64,000 nt of DNA from Astrothelium macrocarpum (taxonomy: Eukaryota; Ascomycota; Dothideomycetes; Trypetheliales; Trypetheliaceae): positions 62,001 through 126,000 of the forward strand of contig JAGEMR010000055.1 in the NCBI GenBank assembly GCA_021030915.1, given 5' to 3'. A model generated the notes under the pieces. It was not told the origin of the DNA. It saw only the letters and a list, made by a program, of their open reading frames with translations, and made no database searches. Numbering within the stretch: position 1 is the stretch's first letter; each line of letters opens with the position of its first letter. Made by a program: the position numbers and the translations under genes. Shown in pieces: positions 36,240 through 49,153 of this stretch.

Positions 36240-38425
36240 CATGCTGTTGCGAATGGCATTGACTACGGGCATCGGCGAAGCGAGTCAAACCGATGGAAGC
36301 ACGAGCTTTTCACAGAGCGCCTTTTGTATTCAATTACGGCTGGATATATACCCATATTTCTCTTCGTTGTAGCATCTTACGATTCAGACGACTTTTTTTC
36401 GCTGTTGGAGGCATTGCGTTGAACGGAGGGAGTTGTAACCTGTGCCCAACTTTGGAATAGAAATTGAAACTTGCTGCTACCAGCAATTCTAAGAGCAAAG
36501 CTCAAAGTCCTTGGTAGAACCCACACCCTTGCTCGCTACCTTGCCCACTACTGAAGATTACTTCTCCACATCACTCCTTTGACCGGAGTAGATCGAGTCA
36601 GACATAGCGATTCCGTGACGAGCAGAGTAGACGATTCGATTGTTTGCTTATCACCAACCACTAAAATCTTGCTATGATTTCTGTAGCTAGAAGCAGTGTG
36701 GCGCCCCAATTGAGCAACTGCTTCCTCAATGCCGGTCCGGATTGTGCTTGGATGGTGGAGCTTTGCAGATCCGGGGGCTGTCACACAACTTCCCCTGTAA
36801 AGCTTATTCTTTTTTCCGGGTAAAAAGGGCCGGCCCTAGGGTGTTGATATTTACATCAACAAAACGGAGCAAAACAAACCATGTTTCTTGCTGAATACGA
36901 GTTTGAAACTCTATTTTGCTAAGAATGGCAGCTATTTGTGGAGAGTCATACTATACCTTTTCTTTCCCTTTCTTCATCCCAACGCCGCCGATCATGGGTG
37001 TGACCCAATCGCAAATGTGAAAGGCGTGCATGCAGGGACTGATTCATGTATGAGAATCTGTGTCATGAGCGGATGTAGGGATCTCGAAATGTGATTGTGA
37101 TGGGATTCCGGTTGCTCAACATCGTATCGCAGAAATGTTCCGACCAGCCACCTTCGACCATGATCTAAGCTTCCCGTCTTTCCAACGTGTGATCGTATGT
37201 TCAAACTGAATCTTGGCGAATTTGAGGCTTGCCGGATCGTAGACTAATCATTTCAGATAGCACTATGCAATACGTAATTCATCATTGGGTATGGGATCCA
37301 TGATCCGAGACTCTGCGCCATTTGAAAGCTCTGAGACAGTTGCTGGGATAGACGGGGTGCAGCAGTCCTCTGACAATGCAGTCTTTCGACTGCCAAAGCA
37401 AGCTTTAACAGAATACGTACAGGGCCAAGCTAAGGCTTTCGAGTGGTGCTTTTTATTTGATAGTGTTTTTTCGTAGGGGATGTCCTTGTAAGGTTTGTTC
37501 ACGACCGCATCGTTTCTTCTTTAGACCCGTGGCAGTGTGGTGACTGATGCAAAGCTCGCATGGAGCTTTATCCTACAGATCGTGTAGACTGCTTAATGGC
37601 TGAGGGAGTTCATACTACAGTCAATCCAATTTGACATTACGGTTAGTGCATTGCATCCTCGCCTTGCCTCCTACTCTAAGGCTCGCAAGCATTGCTGATT
37701 CCCCTGCCCTGTTGTTTGTAAGATTCAGACCATTCTATCGGCCGGTTAAAGCGTCACAACAATGACAGTCGAAATGGGGGAGCATGTCTGGTCATGAAAG
37801 AGTAGTGGTTGGCATGTGAAGGCCCATGTATCATACTAAAACTTGGAACTTGTGAATGATAGCACCCACAAGAGTACACTTGCAGTCATGGTCGCATAAG
37901 GATAAAGCGACAAGGGCATGACATGCGGGGAATTAGTCTGGTAAATCTTTGGCACGAGTTTGGCAGTATGAGACAGCATACAAGACCCCAAGTTTGAAAA
38001 AGCCGGGTTGGGACTGGCTTTCGTTTACGGGTATCCTTCTTTTTTGAACCTCATAGAATACATGGTGCTGTAAGGTAGATGACTGTCCACTTCTGGAATC
38101 CCGAAGAGAAATTAGATTCAGTTAGGAAACTTGTTATACACTCAAAATAGTGTGTGTCAGGGATCATTATCAAGGCATTGATGTCTTGCAGCGGGCAGTC
38201 CTCGGATAATGTAGTTGACTAGGAATGTAAATGAAAACGAGGTCTTTGCCCCACGACGTCTGTGGGTGTAGAAGAGGATTTTGGTGTTGGAAGCATCAAA
38301 TTGGCTGCGGCCGGAGTTCGGCTATGCATGCTAGTTTGGACCAAGTACAGCATCCATCTCGAAAATTTGTAGAGCCCAACTACAACTTGCACTCCATCCA
38401 TAAGTTCCCATATACCAATTGCGTC
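36240..38425. other. 2.2-kb intergenic region
   Basis: No supported gene. Frames are short on both strands and unlike known proteins. The right end must contain the MGE1 promoter. The open frame that reaches 38231 in phase with MGE1 is upstream leader rather than protein. Confidence 0.6.
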
Positions 38426-39303
38426 ATGATACGAAAAGTACTATTGAACCACACTGCATCTGTTAATGCAACTTTGAGCCGGAGAACTGCATCTCAGCGG
38501 CTTGCGCAACACCCATTCCACCAGTCATCATTCTTCTCGCCACACCATCCACGGTTAACTTCGAGGTTCTATTCTGCACCCGCGGAGCAAGCAAAGCACG
38601 AGTCACAAGAGCAGACGACTCAAGCTCCATCAGAAGATGGCGCTTCGACTGCTGAAGATGCTTCCGCCAACCAACGAACCCCTACACAAGAGCAAAAGAA
38701 CGACATTAATGCTAAAGAAGCAGAGCTCGAGAAAAAGAATAAGGAGATAATAGAGTTGAAAGTCTGTCTTCTTCGCCTTTCGGCTGTTTTGTCCGATGCT
38801 AATGGGAAACTTCAGGACCGATTTCTGCGATCTATAGCTGATTTCCGCAACCTTCAAGAACGTACAAAAAGAGAGGTGCAAGCTGCGAGAGACTTTGCCC
38901 TTCAACGTTTTGCAAAAGATCTCGTCGACTCTGTCGATAACCTAGATCGAGCGCTTTCGACAGTTGACGAGAATAAGATTGACCCAGAGAATAAGGATTT
39001 GGTTAATCTCCATTCGGGTCTGAAGATGACGGAAACAATCCTGATGCAGACCTTGAAAAAGCATGGTGTCGAGCGATTTGACCCCTCGGAAACGAAGGAG
39101 AAATTTGATCCTAACATGCACGAGGCGACTTTTCAAGCTCCCCAGCCAGATAGAGAAGATGGCACGGTTTTCCATACTCAGCAAAAGGGTTTTACACTGA
39201 ATGGAAGAGTGTTGCGGGTATGAACAAGCCTCTCGATCCCGGAATGGAGCCTTGCTAATGATATGAATAGGCTGCCAAAGTTGGTGTGGTTAAAAACTCA
39301 TAG
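38426..39303 (+). CDS. MGE1: mitochondrial GrpE-type nucleotide exchange factor
   Basis: Three exons: 38426-38761, 38816-39217 and 39271-39303; 256 aa. The start MIRKVLLNHTASVNATLSRR is a basic mitochondrial presequence. Then comes an acidic, Gln-rich linker and the long GrpE helix (AELEKKNKEIIELKDRFLRS), followed by FRNLQERTKREV, DLVDSVDNLDRAL and VFHTQQKGFTLNGRVLRAAKVGVV. Mge1 recharges matrix Hsp70 during protein import. The first intron is 54 nt, a multiple of three without a stop, so unspliced RNA would add 18 residues in the coiled helix. I call it an intron because GTCTGT, a GCTAAT branch and CAG are present and removal restores ELKDRFLRS. Confidence 0.94.
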
Positions 39304-40884
39304 TTTCAGCAAACTACGACTTCCTGGATCTTCTCTCTTTCATCAACGTCATGTAAAATATTCGACTTTTCAGCATTAGAGCGTTCGCCACCTTGTACAT
39401 TCCACTCTACATGTTCCATTTCGGTTTTGTATATTTTTAGACTTGACGTTTACAACGGACACCATCAGCCAAGAGAAGGCTAGGTGAATGCATTTTCTTT
39501 TGCATGTTGAAGAACAGTCTGCTTGCACATCTCACATTTTCTACCTCCCGCAATTTCATGCCTTAATTGAAATCGCTCACTGCTCAATAGCTGCAATACA
39601 TTCTCCTGCAATGAATCACCGACAGCATCTAGAAGTCATGTTTCCGTAGGCCTCTTAATGACGAGCCTAAAACATATGTCTATTGCCTTGGGTGCTAAAA
39701 TCATTGCTCTGGTCTCTTGTCCTACTCTGCCTCTCATAGGTTATACTAGATCGAACTTTTCAAGAAGCAAATATCGCCAAGGTTCTCAAGGGAAGCAGTT
39801 ATCGGCTTTACAAGTCAATGGAGTAGCTAGCATCCACTCTATGTGTGCCTCGATAGGTGCCAACCAGTGGATTGTGTCAACTCTACATTCAGCATGAGCA
39901 ACAGATGACTTTATCGGTCTATAACTTACCAGAAGTCTCACAATGACGACTTGTGAAGTTCTTGGCCGCAAGCGTCGCGTTTCATCACGCACTACAACGT
40001 CTTTGGCAAGCTTGAGAGATGTTTCCTAATTGTTACCGAAACACGAATTGATCAGGTGATGCTGTTTCTTGAAAAGTGTGACGGCACGCTGGCTTAGAGC
40101 TGCATCCGTGTCATAGTTTAAAATCTCCATTAGTTCCCCACAGCTAATCGTAGTAGGTATTTACCTACAACCTTAAAAAGTTTAGCAATCTAGCGCAGAT
40201 GCTTGGCAATTAGATGGAATTGAACGATGCTAGTGGTGCTGGAACCAAGAACAAAGACCAAATTGTGCGCATTCGGTCCGAATTGCAGAGCTTATTTGGA
40301 CTATTTCGAGCACTTTAGGCATTCTCAATGAAGTTAAGATCAACCAAGGAGAATCCGTGCAATTTCTACTAATGTTCAACGCCAACACTGCCACCTTGCA
40401 TTTGCCATCTAACCGGCCAAGTCCCACCAAGATCGTCGACTACGCTCATCACTTTATGCCGCTAATCAGCTCCGATGCATGTTCCAATAGGGTCTATTCC
40501 GACATGGTTTTATCCGACCGCATTATGCCACAAGGATGACGTTACGACCCCTTGACAAGCGACTGGGTTCACTACATACAGTAACTTTAATCTGACTACG
40601 CGGAATGCGAGAATCTTCATGCCGTGGATAGCGCGAAGAATGCCATGCCTTTGTCAGTGGAAGTGGGTGGTTACTAACGTGGAGGCCGTGATTAGAACGC
40701 AAAATCCAAACACAGTAATTTTCGGCAGTTGTGTTGAAAAGACAATTTGTGTCGGACCTGACTCAAGGCAGGACCTCTTCATTCTATCCATGCCAGTATC
40801 TCTGGCGTCTATACCTCTCGACAAGGATGCAAAAAGCTCCAGGTTATCAAAAGAGCCACACCAGGCGTCTTCGGCCAAATGGCC
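39304..40884. other. 1.6-kb convergent intergenic region
   Basis: Between the MGE1 stop and the Pxa2 stop on the opposite strand. Only short frames without recognisable motifs; no repeat found. Confidence 0.6.
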
Positions 40885-43124
40885 TCACGAAGCGGTCAGT
40901 TCGGCAATCCGCTTCTCCAATTCAGGTACCGCTCTTAGCTGCAGATCCAACTCTTCCTTCTCGTCTTCCAATTGCAACCGTCTGTCTGCGTCCAACTTTG
41001 TGAAGATGTAATTTCCTTGCCCATCAAACTGCAAAATATTCTTATGGTATTTCCAAAGACTTCTCCGATGACTAACGGTCATCAGCGTGATGCCCAATCT
41101 CTTTGCCTCATCATACATGATTCTCTCAATTTCAAGCGTCACGCTGCTGGTGCACTCGTCCAATATTGCGTATTTTGGTGCGTGGTAAAATAATCGCGCC
41201 ATCGCTACACGCTGCTGAAGGCCACCGGAGAGAGCATCCGTCCACTCCTGTTCCGCGTCCCATCCACCTTGACGATCAACGATGGACTCAATTTCAACGA
41301 CAGAGAGAATTTGATAGAGATCATTATCCGTGACACCTTTGTCACGCATCTCTCGTATGCCATCTGGATAAATGATCTGCTGACGGAGAGAACCTCGAGA
41401 CAGATACGGACGCTGGGGGATGTAAAAGATGTCTTCGAAGGGGGGCTTTCTAACGGTGCCACCATAGACAGGCCAGAGGCCACCGAGGATGCGGAACAGC
41501 GAAGATTTGCCGCAGCCGTTAGGACCAACGATGAGAAGATGATCACCAGGCCGGACGTTAAAACTCAGCTCGCGGACTAAAACATCTCCGTTTGGCGAGA
41601 CAATGGGGACATTTACAAACTCAATGTCCCCGCCTTCTGCGACGTCTCCCCTCCCTTGTAGTACTGCATTATTTTCCGCAGTACCTGCTGATGAGACCAA
41701 TTTTTTCTCGAAATGGCCAGCTTGGACATCATCAATGACGTCGAGTAGCGTCGAAACTCTAGCAGTATAGCCGGCCAATTCTGTGATCTCCTTGTATGAA
41801 AACATTACCCGTCCAAAAGCGTCGGAAGACATCAGTAGCATGCGTCTATTCGTTACAAAACCTATAACATGTAATCAGCTACGCAAGGTGCTAAGCCATG
41901 TCCGGTTGACTCACTTTCCGTCCTGTCACCCATGCTATTACTCTTTACCCCAGGGATATTGAAGAAGACTGGGACACTACAGAGAAGCAAACCCAAAGCT
42001 CCCCAGAAATACTTTACGACAAAATCTTCCATGAATCCGTGATAAAAACGCCTTCTCAGGATACGATTGACATGTTTAATGAGAGTAAAGTAGCCTTTGT
42101 CCAATGTGTCTTTTTCGGCTTCGTGGCCGTGGTACAATGCAACTTCTTCGCTGTAATCAATCAGGCGGGAATGCGAGAAGCGAAATTCGCCTTCCAATCG
42201 GGCTTCGTCTGCTACGTATTTTCCAAAGGGCGGAGTCAAGGCTCGCATCACATTCGCCGAGAGCTGTACCAGAAGACTCATGAAAAATAAACTTTCGCCT
42301 CCAACGCTTCTTGATAAAGAGTAGTTGTATATGATCATGTCTAATATAGGTTTTGCGATATTGGAGTATAGCTCTGCTAAGCTGTTTGAGAACTTTGCAA
42401 CGTCGACGGTAATCAGCTGATCGGCATTTTTGATGCGGTCATCCAGAGCCGAAAGGGTGTAAAAGGTCATGTTTCCAAGGTAGCGACTGTGTATGTAGTT
42501 TGTAAGGCGCGTTCGATACTGAAGAGAAAGTTTGCATTGGTGATACGACAGCTGCAATCCATGAGCACTGGATCACGATGAAGCAACAGACGGATGCCAA
42601 CAAACCATGGAGTTGGTGAAGGTGGCGGGAATAGCAACAACCATCCACCAGACCAGGCCGATTAAGAAGTCTCTTCCTTTTCCACGAACCAAGTTGCTCA
42701 CTAGCCGGCCATCGAGCTCAGCTACGTAGAGGCTGATTAGGGTACGAAAGATGAGAAATATACTGTGGCTGATGAGCAGCCTAAGCTCCTTGCTCTTCCA
42801 CCCAGGAATCACAATCCTTAGCAGGCGCAGTAGACTCCTAAAGAATTCCCGATTGATCTCGACACGCTTTCGCGACGTCGCCTGCCCTTCCACTGAGACA
42901 GCGATGGATGTTTGGGGGGCTCGCGTGTGCCGTCGAGAGGCAGCTTTTTGTTCGTTAATGGCATTGCGAACGCGATTGAGTACGGTGACAAAAAGAGTAA
43001 GGTAGACGGCGCGGGATATTCTTGTCCGATTCTGCAGGTATAGTGCCGAGAGATGGTCGATAAGGCCCCTGATAGACCGCTCGGAAGTTGGTAGACTCGA
43101 CAGCAATTTCGAATGAGCGGTCAT
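40885..43124 (-). CDS. PXA2: peroxisomal long-chain fatty acid ABC half-transporter (ABCD family)
   Basis: Three exons (minus strand), 43124-42606, 42551-41915 and 41861-40885, with introns of 54 and 53 nt; 710 aa. The junctions restore NSMLSYHQCKLSLQYRTRLT and DRTESFVTNRRMLLMSSDAF. The N-terminal transmembrane domain is ABCD-type (LISLYVAELDGRLVSNLVRG). The nucleotide-binding domain has Walker A GPNGCGKSS, signature ALSGGLQQR, Walker B AILDECTSS and the switch His in TVSHRRSLW. A heptad-like C-terminal helix follows. Pxa1 and Pxa2 form a heterodimer that imports very long-chain acyl-CoA into peroxisomes. I favour Pxa2 because of the compact half-size and the SGGLQQR form. No CDS neighbour suggests another role. 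Confidence 0.9.
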
Positions 43125-44264
43125 GGTAATTGTCTGGGGATGTTGTGGAGATGTGAAGCTGGAAGGATGGTATGAAGGGATATCTTTGGCATGTGACAGA
43201 GCCCAGGGTCCCTCGGCCCGACGGCCTCCGCTAACTAAGGTACCTTACCTAAGCTTGCCTACGCTCGCCTTTCTCATCTGTGCTCACTGATAATTACATC
43301 CAAATTCAATTCCAGACATTTCGCTCACGACTTTCACCCGTGTAGTTCTTAGTGCTTCATTTTAGTTGAGCATTGCCCGAGTCGTCTTAGAAGCGCTTGT
43401 GGACATTTTTACAAGCAATGATGCGATCAGTGGTCATTGTCAGTCGCCATTCAAGCCGGGAGCTGTGAGAGCGTTCTATCGAGTCCATACGTTCGCTGGA
43501 GCTGGTACCGTAATTTGTATCCGCGGAGTGGGAGAACTGCACTTGTATTTTTGACGTCTTGAGTTTCAGCTTGAATCCCCGTAGTCTTCGATGTCGTCGC
43601 TTGTACAGCGTTTTTCGCTAGATATGATGGCATTACGGCTTCATAATCCATGAACAGCCTCAGAAAGTGTATGACGCTGGATATTCTAATAATCTGAATA
43701 AGGGACCTGGAATTCGAGCGTGGAAAGGGGAACGTGAGCTCTCACGGCTTGAATGAATCACGAGCCATCAAGCAGGCATGGTACACGGACGACGGAATGG
43801 ATTTGACCCGAATTGAAGGCTCCGGTGTTGGAGAGGCAGATGTTGTGGTCAAATAATGCTAGACAAAGAAAGCTAGATATGAGCCAATAAGAGCGAAAGC
43901 ACGTAGCATTCGTGGGACCGAAAAACAGAGCAAATGGTCCCGCATTCATAGGTAATTTTTTGGATCGTATTCTGAGACCAAATAGTCTGGGGAAGTTTGC
44001 CCGCTCGAAGACGGTACCTGTAGTAAATTACGTCGGTGTGTGATGCTGCTCATTGGTCACGCGCCGTTTATGTACAAACGACAACGCGTCGAGTCCGACA
44101 CGCCGGCGAATCAATCTCCTCTCCAACGTCGACGGCAGCACAATATCCTTTGTTGCAATACCTTTTCTTGAATCCAACTCGAAAGCGATGTTCCTACGCG
44201 TTGACAGGCTCCTGCAATTCGCCCGACTACTGCAGTCTCGACCGATCACCTTGCCTCGATCGCC
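43125..44264. promoter_or_regulatory. divergent promoter region PXA2/dynactin p150
   Basis: 1.14 kb between divergent starts. A CTAACTAAGGTACCTTACC motif at 43231-43249 contains the palindrome AAGGTACCTT and matches, over its first 15 bases, a motif upstream of the monooxygenase. No gene is supported inside. Confidence 0.5.
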
Positions 44265-47200
44265 ATGACGGATACGCTCCAAGTCGGCCAGACCATTGCG
44301 CTCAAAGACGGCCGCCAAGCTATCATTCGCTTTCTTGGCACCACTCATTTTGCAGAAGGTGAATGGGTTGGCATCGAGCTTGAAGACACCTCTGGCAAAA
44401 ATGATGGCTCCGTCCAGGGGGAACGCTACTTCGATTGTGATATGGGTCATGGTATGTTTCTACGGGAAGCCGGAATTGCTCGAATTGTAGAACAAGCTCC
44501 GCCAAAGGCCTCGAAACAAGCACATGAGAAGGCCAATGGACAATCTGCTCAACCAGCTCATGGCAGGCCCAGCAGTACAATGGGCAATGGCCCGAAGCGA
44601 CCCATTGTCGATGCTTTGTCCAAAAGACAAAGCATGAACATGGCCAGCCCCACGCCTGGTGCTAGAAATACTGGTGTGCCAGGCGGACTCCGAGTACGTC
44701 CCTATATTTTCAATGAAACTCCATCACTCTAACCACCACCAGTCGCCAACAAAGTCTCCAACAAAGCCTACTGCATCCACCACCTCTAGTGGTCCAGCAT
44801 CACGTACAGGGACGCCACCAGTCACTACAAGAGGTCGCCCTTCATCAATTACCGCATCGAAACCTCGTTCAAGCATGGCGCCACCCACCAAACGTAATTC
44901 CACAGGTTTGATGACCGGAAGTGCGACTAGCCGAGCTGTGAGATCATCTACAAGTGGTGCGGCATCTTCTTTGAGCAGAACAGAGGAGAAGGCGAAGAGA
45001 TCGCAGGAGAGAATACCCGCTGGACGATTGTCGTTAGCTCCCAGACGCGTGCCTCCACATCAATCCAGTCCCACGAAGGAAGGCTCCGAGAATGCTGAAG
45101 ACCCAAATGCCGATAGTCAAGAAGTAGGTTCTGGAGGTGAAGAATCATTGGCTTTAGAAAGCCCTGTATCGGAAAGTTTACAGAAGGGTTCAATTGCTGA
45201 ACGACTACAGCCAAAGGGCTCAGCAAATGGCCAGGTAAAGCCTGCTCGCCCTCCTGCTGGTCGCAGGCCATCTTCCCCACAGTCTTCAGCTCGACCAACA
45301 CGCCCGACAGCATTGCCTAATCAGAAAGTGGAGGAGTTGGAAACGAAGCTGAAGATCATGGAAAAGAATCGCATCCGGGATCGTGAAAGGCTTAAACAGC
45401 TGGAGAATTTGCAACAAGAACGAGATCGGTTTGAGAGTATCATTCAAAAATTGGAGCCGAAAATAAGGTCCTTACAGCTGGAGAGCACTGATCTCAAGAA
45501 ACAACTTCGGGATTCAAGCGAGAAAATCGACAATTTGGAGGGCGTTCAGGCTGAACATGACTCAGTCTTGGAAATGGCTACTTTGGACCGTGAGATGGCG
45601 GAGGAGACGGCAGAGGGACTAAAAACAGAATTGCAAGTGCTGCGTTCAAAGATGGAGGAGCTCGAACTAGAGGTTGAGGTTCTCCGGGAAGAAAATGAAG
45701 AGCTTGGTCAGGAGACGAGTCCTGAAGAGAAAAACAGTCAGGGGTGGCTGCAGATGGAACGCACCAATGACAAGCTTCGCGAAGCGCTCATAAGACTGCG
45801 AGACCTGACCCAGGAACGAGAAGATGAAATGAAGGATCAGATTCTGGGGCTGGAAAATGATGTGAGAGAACTAGCTGAGGTAAAGGAAGAATATGAGATT
45901 GCAAAAGAAAAGATTCTCCAAGCAGAAGCAGATATTGAAGACCTTCGACAGCAGCTAGAAGCAGCGCTAGGTGCCGAAGAGATGATCGAAGAACTTTCAG
46001 AACGCAATCAAATTTTGACTGACCGCATTGAGGAATTGAATACTCAGGTTGAAGACCTCGAAAGCTTGAAGGAGCTTAATGATGAACTCGAGGTCAACCA
46101 TATTGAGGCAGAGAAGCAGATGCAAGAAGAGATTGACTTCAAGGACAGCCTTGTCATCGAACAAAATCGGCGGGCTGCTCAGCAAGATGAACGATTACAA
46201 GACTACGAATACACACTTGTGCGCTTCCGTGAACTCGTATCAAGCCAACAGAACGCCATCGATGACATGACGGCTGCACGACAGGTTACCGAGTCGGAAG
46301 CAGCAGATTTGAATGAGAGGTCCAGAGCTATGATGGATCTTAATGTGAAGTTGCAAGTGTCTGCTTCCAAAGCCCAAGTCAAAACTATCGATCTGGAGCT
46401 TAGGAGATTAGACGCTCAGGAAGCGGCCGAGCATCTTGCAATCGTGCAACTATTCTTGCCAGATGCTTTTCAAACAGAACGGGATTCGGTGCTTGCGTTG
46501 CTCAGGTTCAAACGCATCGCCTTCAAGGCACAGCTTATTCACAGCTTTGTGAAAGAGAAATTATCCAACCCAGCAACAAGGGGACACGAAGACGAGCTCT
46601 TGGCTGCATGCGATGTATTAGACAAATTGACCTGGATTATGGCCATGTCTGAGAGGTTCACCAATGGCATCTCCAGCTGTTCGGTAGAACGCTTTGCTAA
46701 ATTTGAGGCTGCTCTTTTCGAGCTCGAACCAATTGAAAGGGCGCTAAATAGCTACATTGAGAATCTCAAGAAAGAAGAGCTCAAAGAGCAAAAGGTTGCC
46801 GGAGAACTCCAACGCTCGATGGCCGTAATGGAACATCTTGCGGAAATACATCTTGAGCCGTCTGTGGAGTCGTACGCAGATGATGTTCTCATGCGTGCAC
46901 TGATGACTCAATCTCATCTTGAAAACACAGCGGCCGCGTTGCTTCAGATTAAAGCCATGGTTCAAGGTAAAATCAAAACCAATGATGAGACGGAGGAGGA
47001 GGATCAAAACGAGCTTGATTTCTTTGCAGCCAAGGCTGACAGTCTCATCTCTGCATCTCGAAGTGCCAAAGTCATCGTTGGGAAAGCATTGAGAAGCCTG
47101 GAAGATCTAAAGAGTAGATCGCTCGCGTTGAATGAAGATACCGAGCCTGCTTTTGCAGCATCTGAAGAGTTTGCGAGCAACCTTGCGGCTTATAGTCGTG

Positions 47201-48417
47201 TACTCGGGACGGCAATCTACGCCCTACTGAACGAAGAAGGACGCACTGAACCTTTCATGCCTTATGAAATCAAGCAAACCATCTCCTCGACTACATCATC
47301 CTTCTTTGGCCTCCCAACACCCGAGTCCTCGCTCTTCTCCACCGTCACCAACCACCTTGGCTCCACCACAGAAGCCTTATCCGAGCTTGCCGCCACCGCC
47401 TCTGACCTTACCCTTACCGTCGAATTCGAGCGCACATCTCCTCCCTGGGTTCTCCGCGCGTCCGCACTCAAAGCTGCTAAGCTCACCACCATTGACACCG
47501 AGGAGCTTCTCGCTCGGGCACGCGATGAAAATGCTATCAAGGCGCGGGACATTCGGCTCAAGGAGCAAACTCTCGATGAACAGGCGGTGAAGATAGAGCT
47601 TCTTGAGGCGAGAATGAAAGATGCGGGAAGAAAGGGCGCCAAAATCGGGGAACTAGAGAGGGAAGTGGATATGATGCGACAGAGAGAAAACGAACTTGCA
47701 GGGTTATTGAAGAAGCGGGAGGAAGAAGTACGACGGGCAGTGGAAGAACGCGAGGAATGGCGACGCGTAGCCGGGGAGCGGAAAGAAGTCGTTGCTCCGG
47801 TTGGCGCGGTGCATGGCGAGCCTCACGACCACACCGTCGCGACAGCCCGTGAACTCCAAACTCTCCGTACCCACATCCGCAACCTTGAAGCTGCCGTCCG
47901 CCATCTCCGCGATGATAACCGCCGCGCCCGTCTCATCGAGCCGTCCCTCCACACGAAGACCAGCCATCCTAATCTCGATTGGCTGTCCCAGCCATTGCTT
48001 CCCACCAAGACTACGACATCAGTCCAGCAGCGCCGCAACGCACTTTCCTCCGAAGGCCGCGCTATCCTGCACGATCTTCTTGGTCTTGTCGACCGCGCTC
48101 AGCCAGTCGATCTCTCGTCGCTCCCGGAGAACAAGCTTGCGTGGCAGCCAGCGCGAACGAAGCCTCGCTTTCAGGTACTGCGGCAGGCAGAGGAGTGGGC
48201 GACTTGGGGGACTTGGCGGGATGAGGTTGCGGGCCAAACAAGAGAGGTGCAGAGGCGGGAGCAGAGGGTCGAGCAGACGAGACAGACGGGGAATGTGGTG
48301 GCAAGGATGAAGTTTGCAATACCGGTTCTGGAGGTGGGAAAAGGCGGAGATGGGGAGGTGAGAATCGTGGAGCCAGGAGAATGGGAGGGATTGAAGGAGA
48401 TGGTGGGGGCTTTTTGA
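44265..48417 (+). CDS. dynactin p150-glued large subunit
   Basis: Two exons, 44265-44693 and 44743-48417, with a 49-nt intron (GTACGT, branch TCTAACC, acceptor CAG); 1367 aa. The N-terminal CAP-Gly domain includes GEWVGIELEDTSGKNDG and ERYFDC; the GKNDG groove motif is at 44-48. A basic Ser/Pro-rich linker (about 80-330) follows, as in microtubule-binding p150. A long coiled coil (about 335-690) and the conserved dynactin domain (AEHLAIVQLFLPDAFQTERD at about 700 onward) come next, then a second coiled coil near 930-1110. It tethers cytoplasmic dynein to microtubules and cargo and is needed for nuclear positioning in hyphae (ro-3 and nudM are the filamentous fungal counterparts). Confidence 0.94.
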
Positions 48418-49153
48418 TTGGGCTGCAAAAATAGTGATACCCTGATTCAAGATCATGTTGTTGCAAGTCTGTGTATATAATCCCTTTTGTATAGGTCGTT
48501 CAAGGATTTCTATCCGAGACTAGTGACGATGCTTGCTCCTCGGTAAGAGCCTGAGTGGATTTGATGGTGAATTTTTAACGTGATGTAATATGTCCCTTTC
48601 AATTGATCGCCGCTAACGAGCATTCTTCATGCCCAGAAACTCAAGCGACCTACCTTCAAGTACGCTTTCCTGTCATCTCACAGTTTTGACTTCTATTTAT
48701 TGGAGTCAATCTTGCGATATAGATTCAATGTGACTCGCGGTACAAGTGTGTTTAGTGACGCAATATCAGCTTCATTCAGAACTGCCGACCGGCTTAGCCT
48801 TCCTCCGCACAAGAATTGACAATGGATGAGATGTCATATTCTGATCCGCAATCTCATTCATATGAGATCGTTTCGAATGGAAAAGGCTGATCATGCTTTC
48901 CGTGAAATAACTCGTCTATCAATACCATTGCTCTTCAACCTAAGTTAAATGATGAGCTGACAACTTGAAAGTCTTTTCACTGCTACAATTCCGGGTAGTC
49001 TCAACGCAAGTCTTTTGCTAGTCCTCCTCTCAAATCTAAAGACGATACGCAATTCTATGTTACACTTGTCTTATTCCTCAGAAACTTTCTTTTCATCTCT
49101 TTCCGATTTTGTCTTCTGGAAGTCCATCCTACCAACCACTCTTTACAGCCATC
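48418..49153. other. intergenic region dynactin/Old Yellow Enzyme
   Basis: 736 bp, non-coding. It holds the dynactin 3' end and the promoter of the flavin oxidoreductase; nothing else recognised. Confidence 0.6.
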
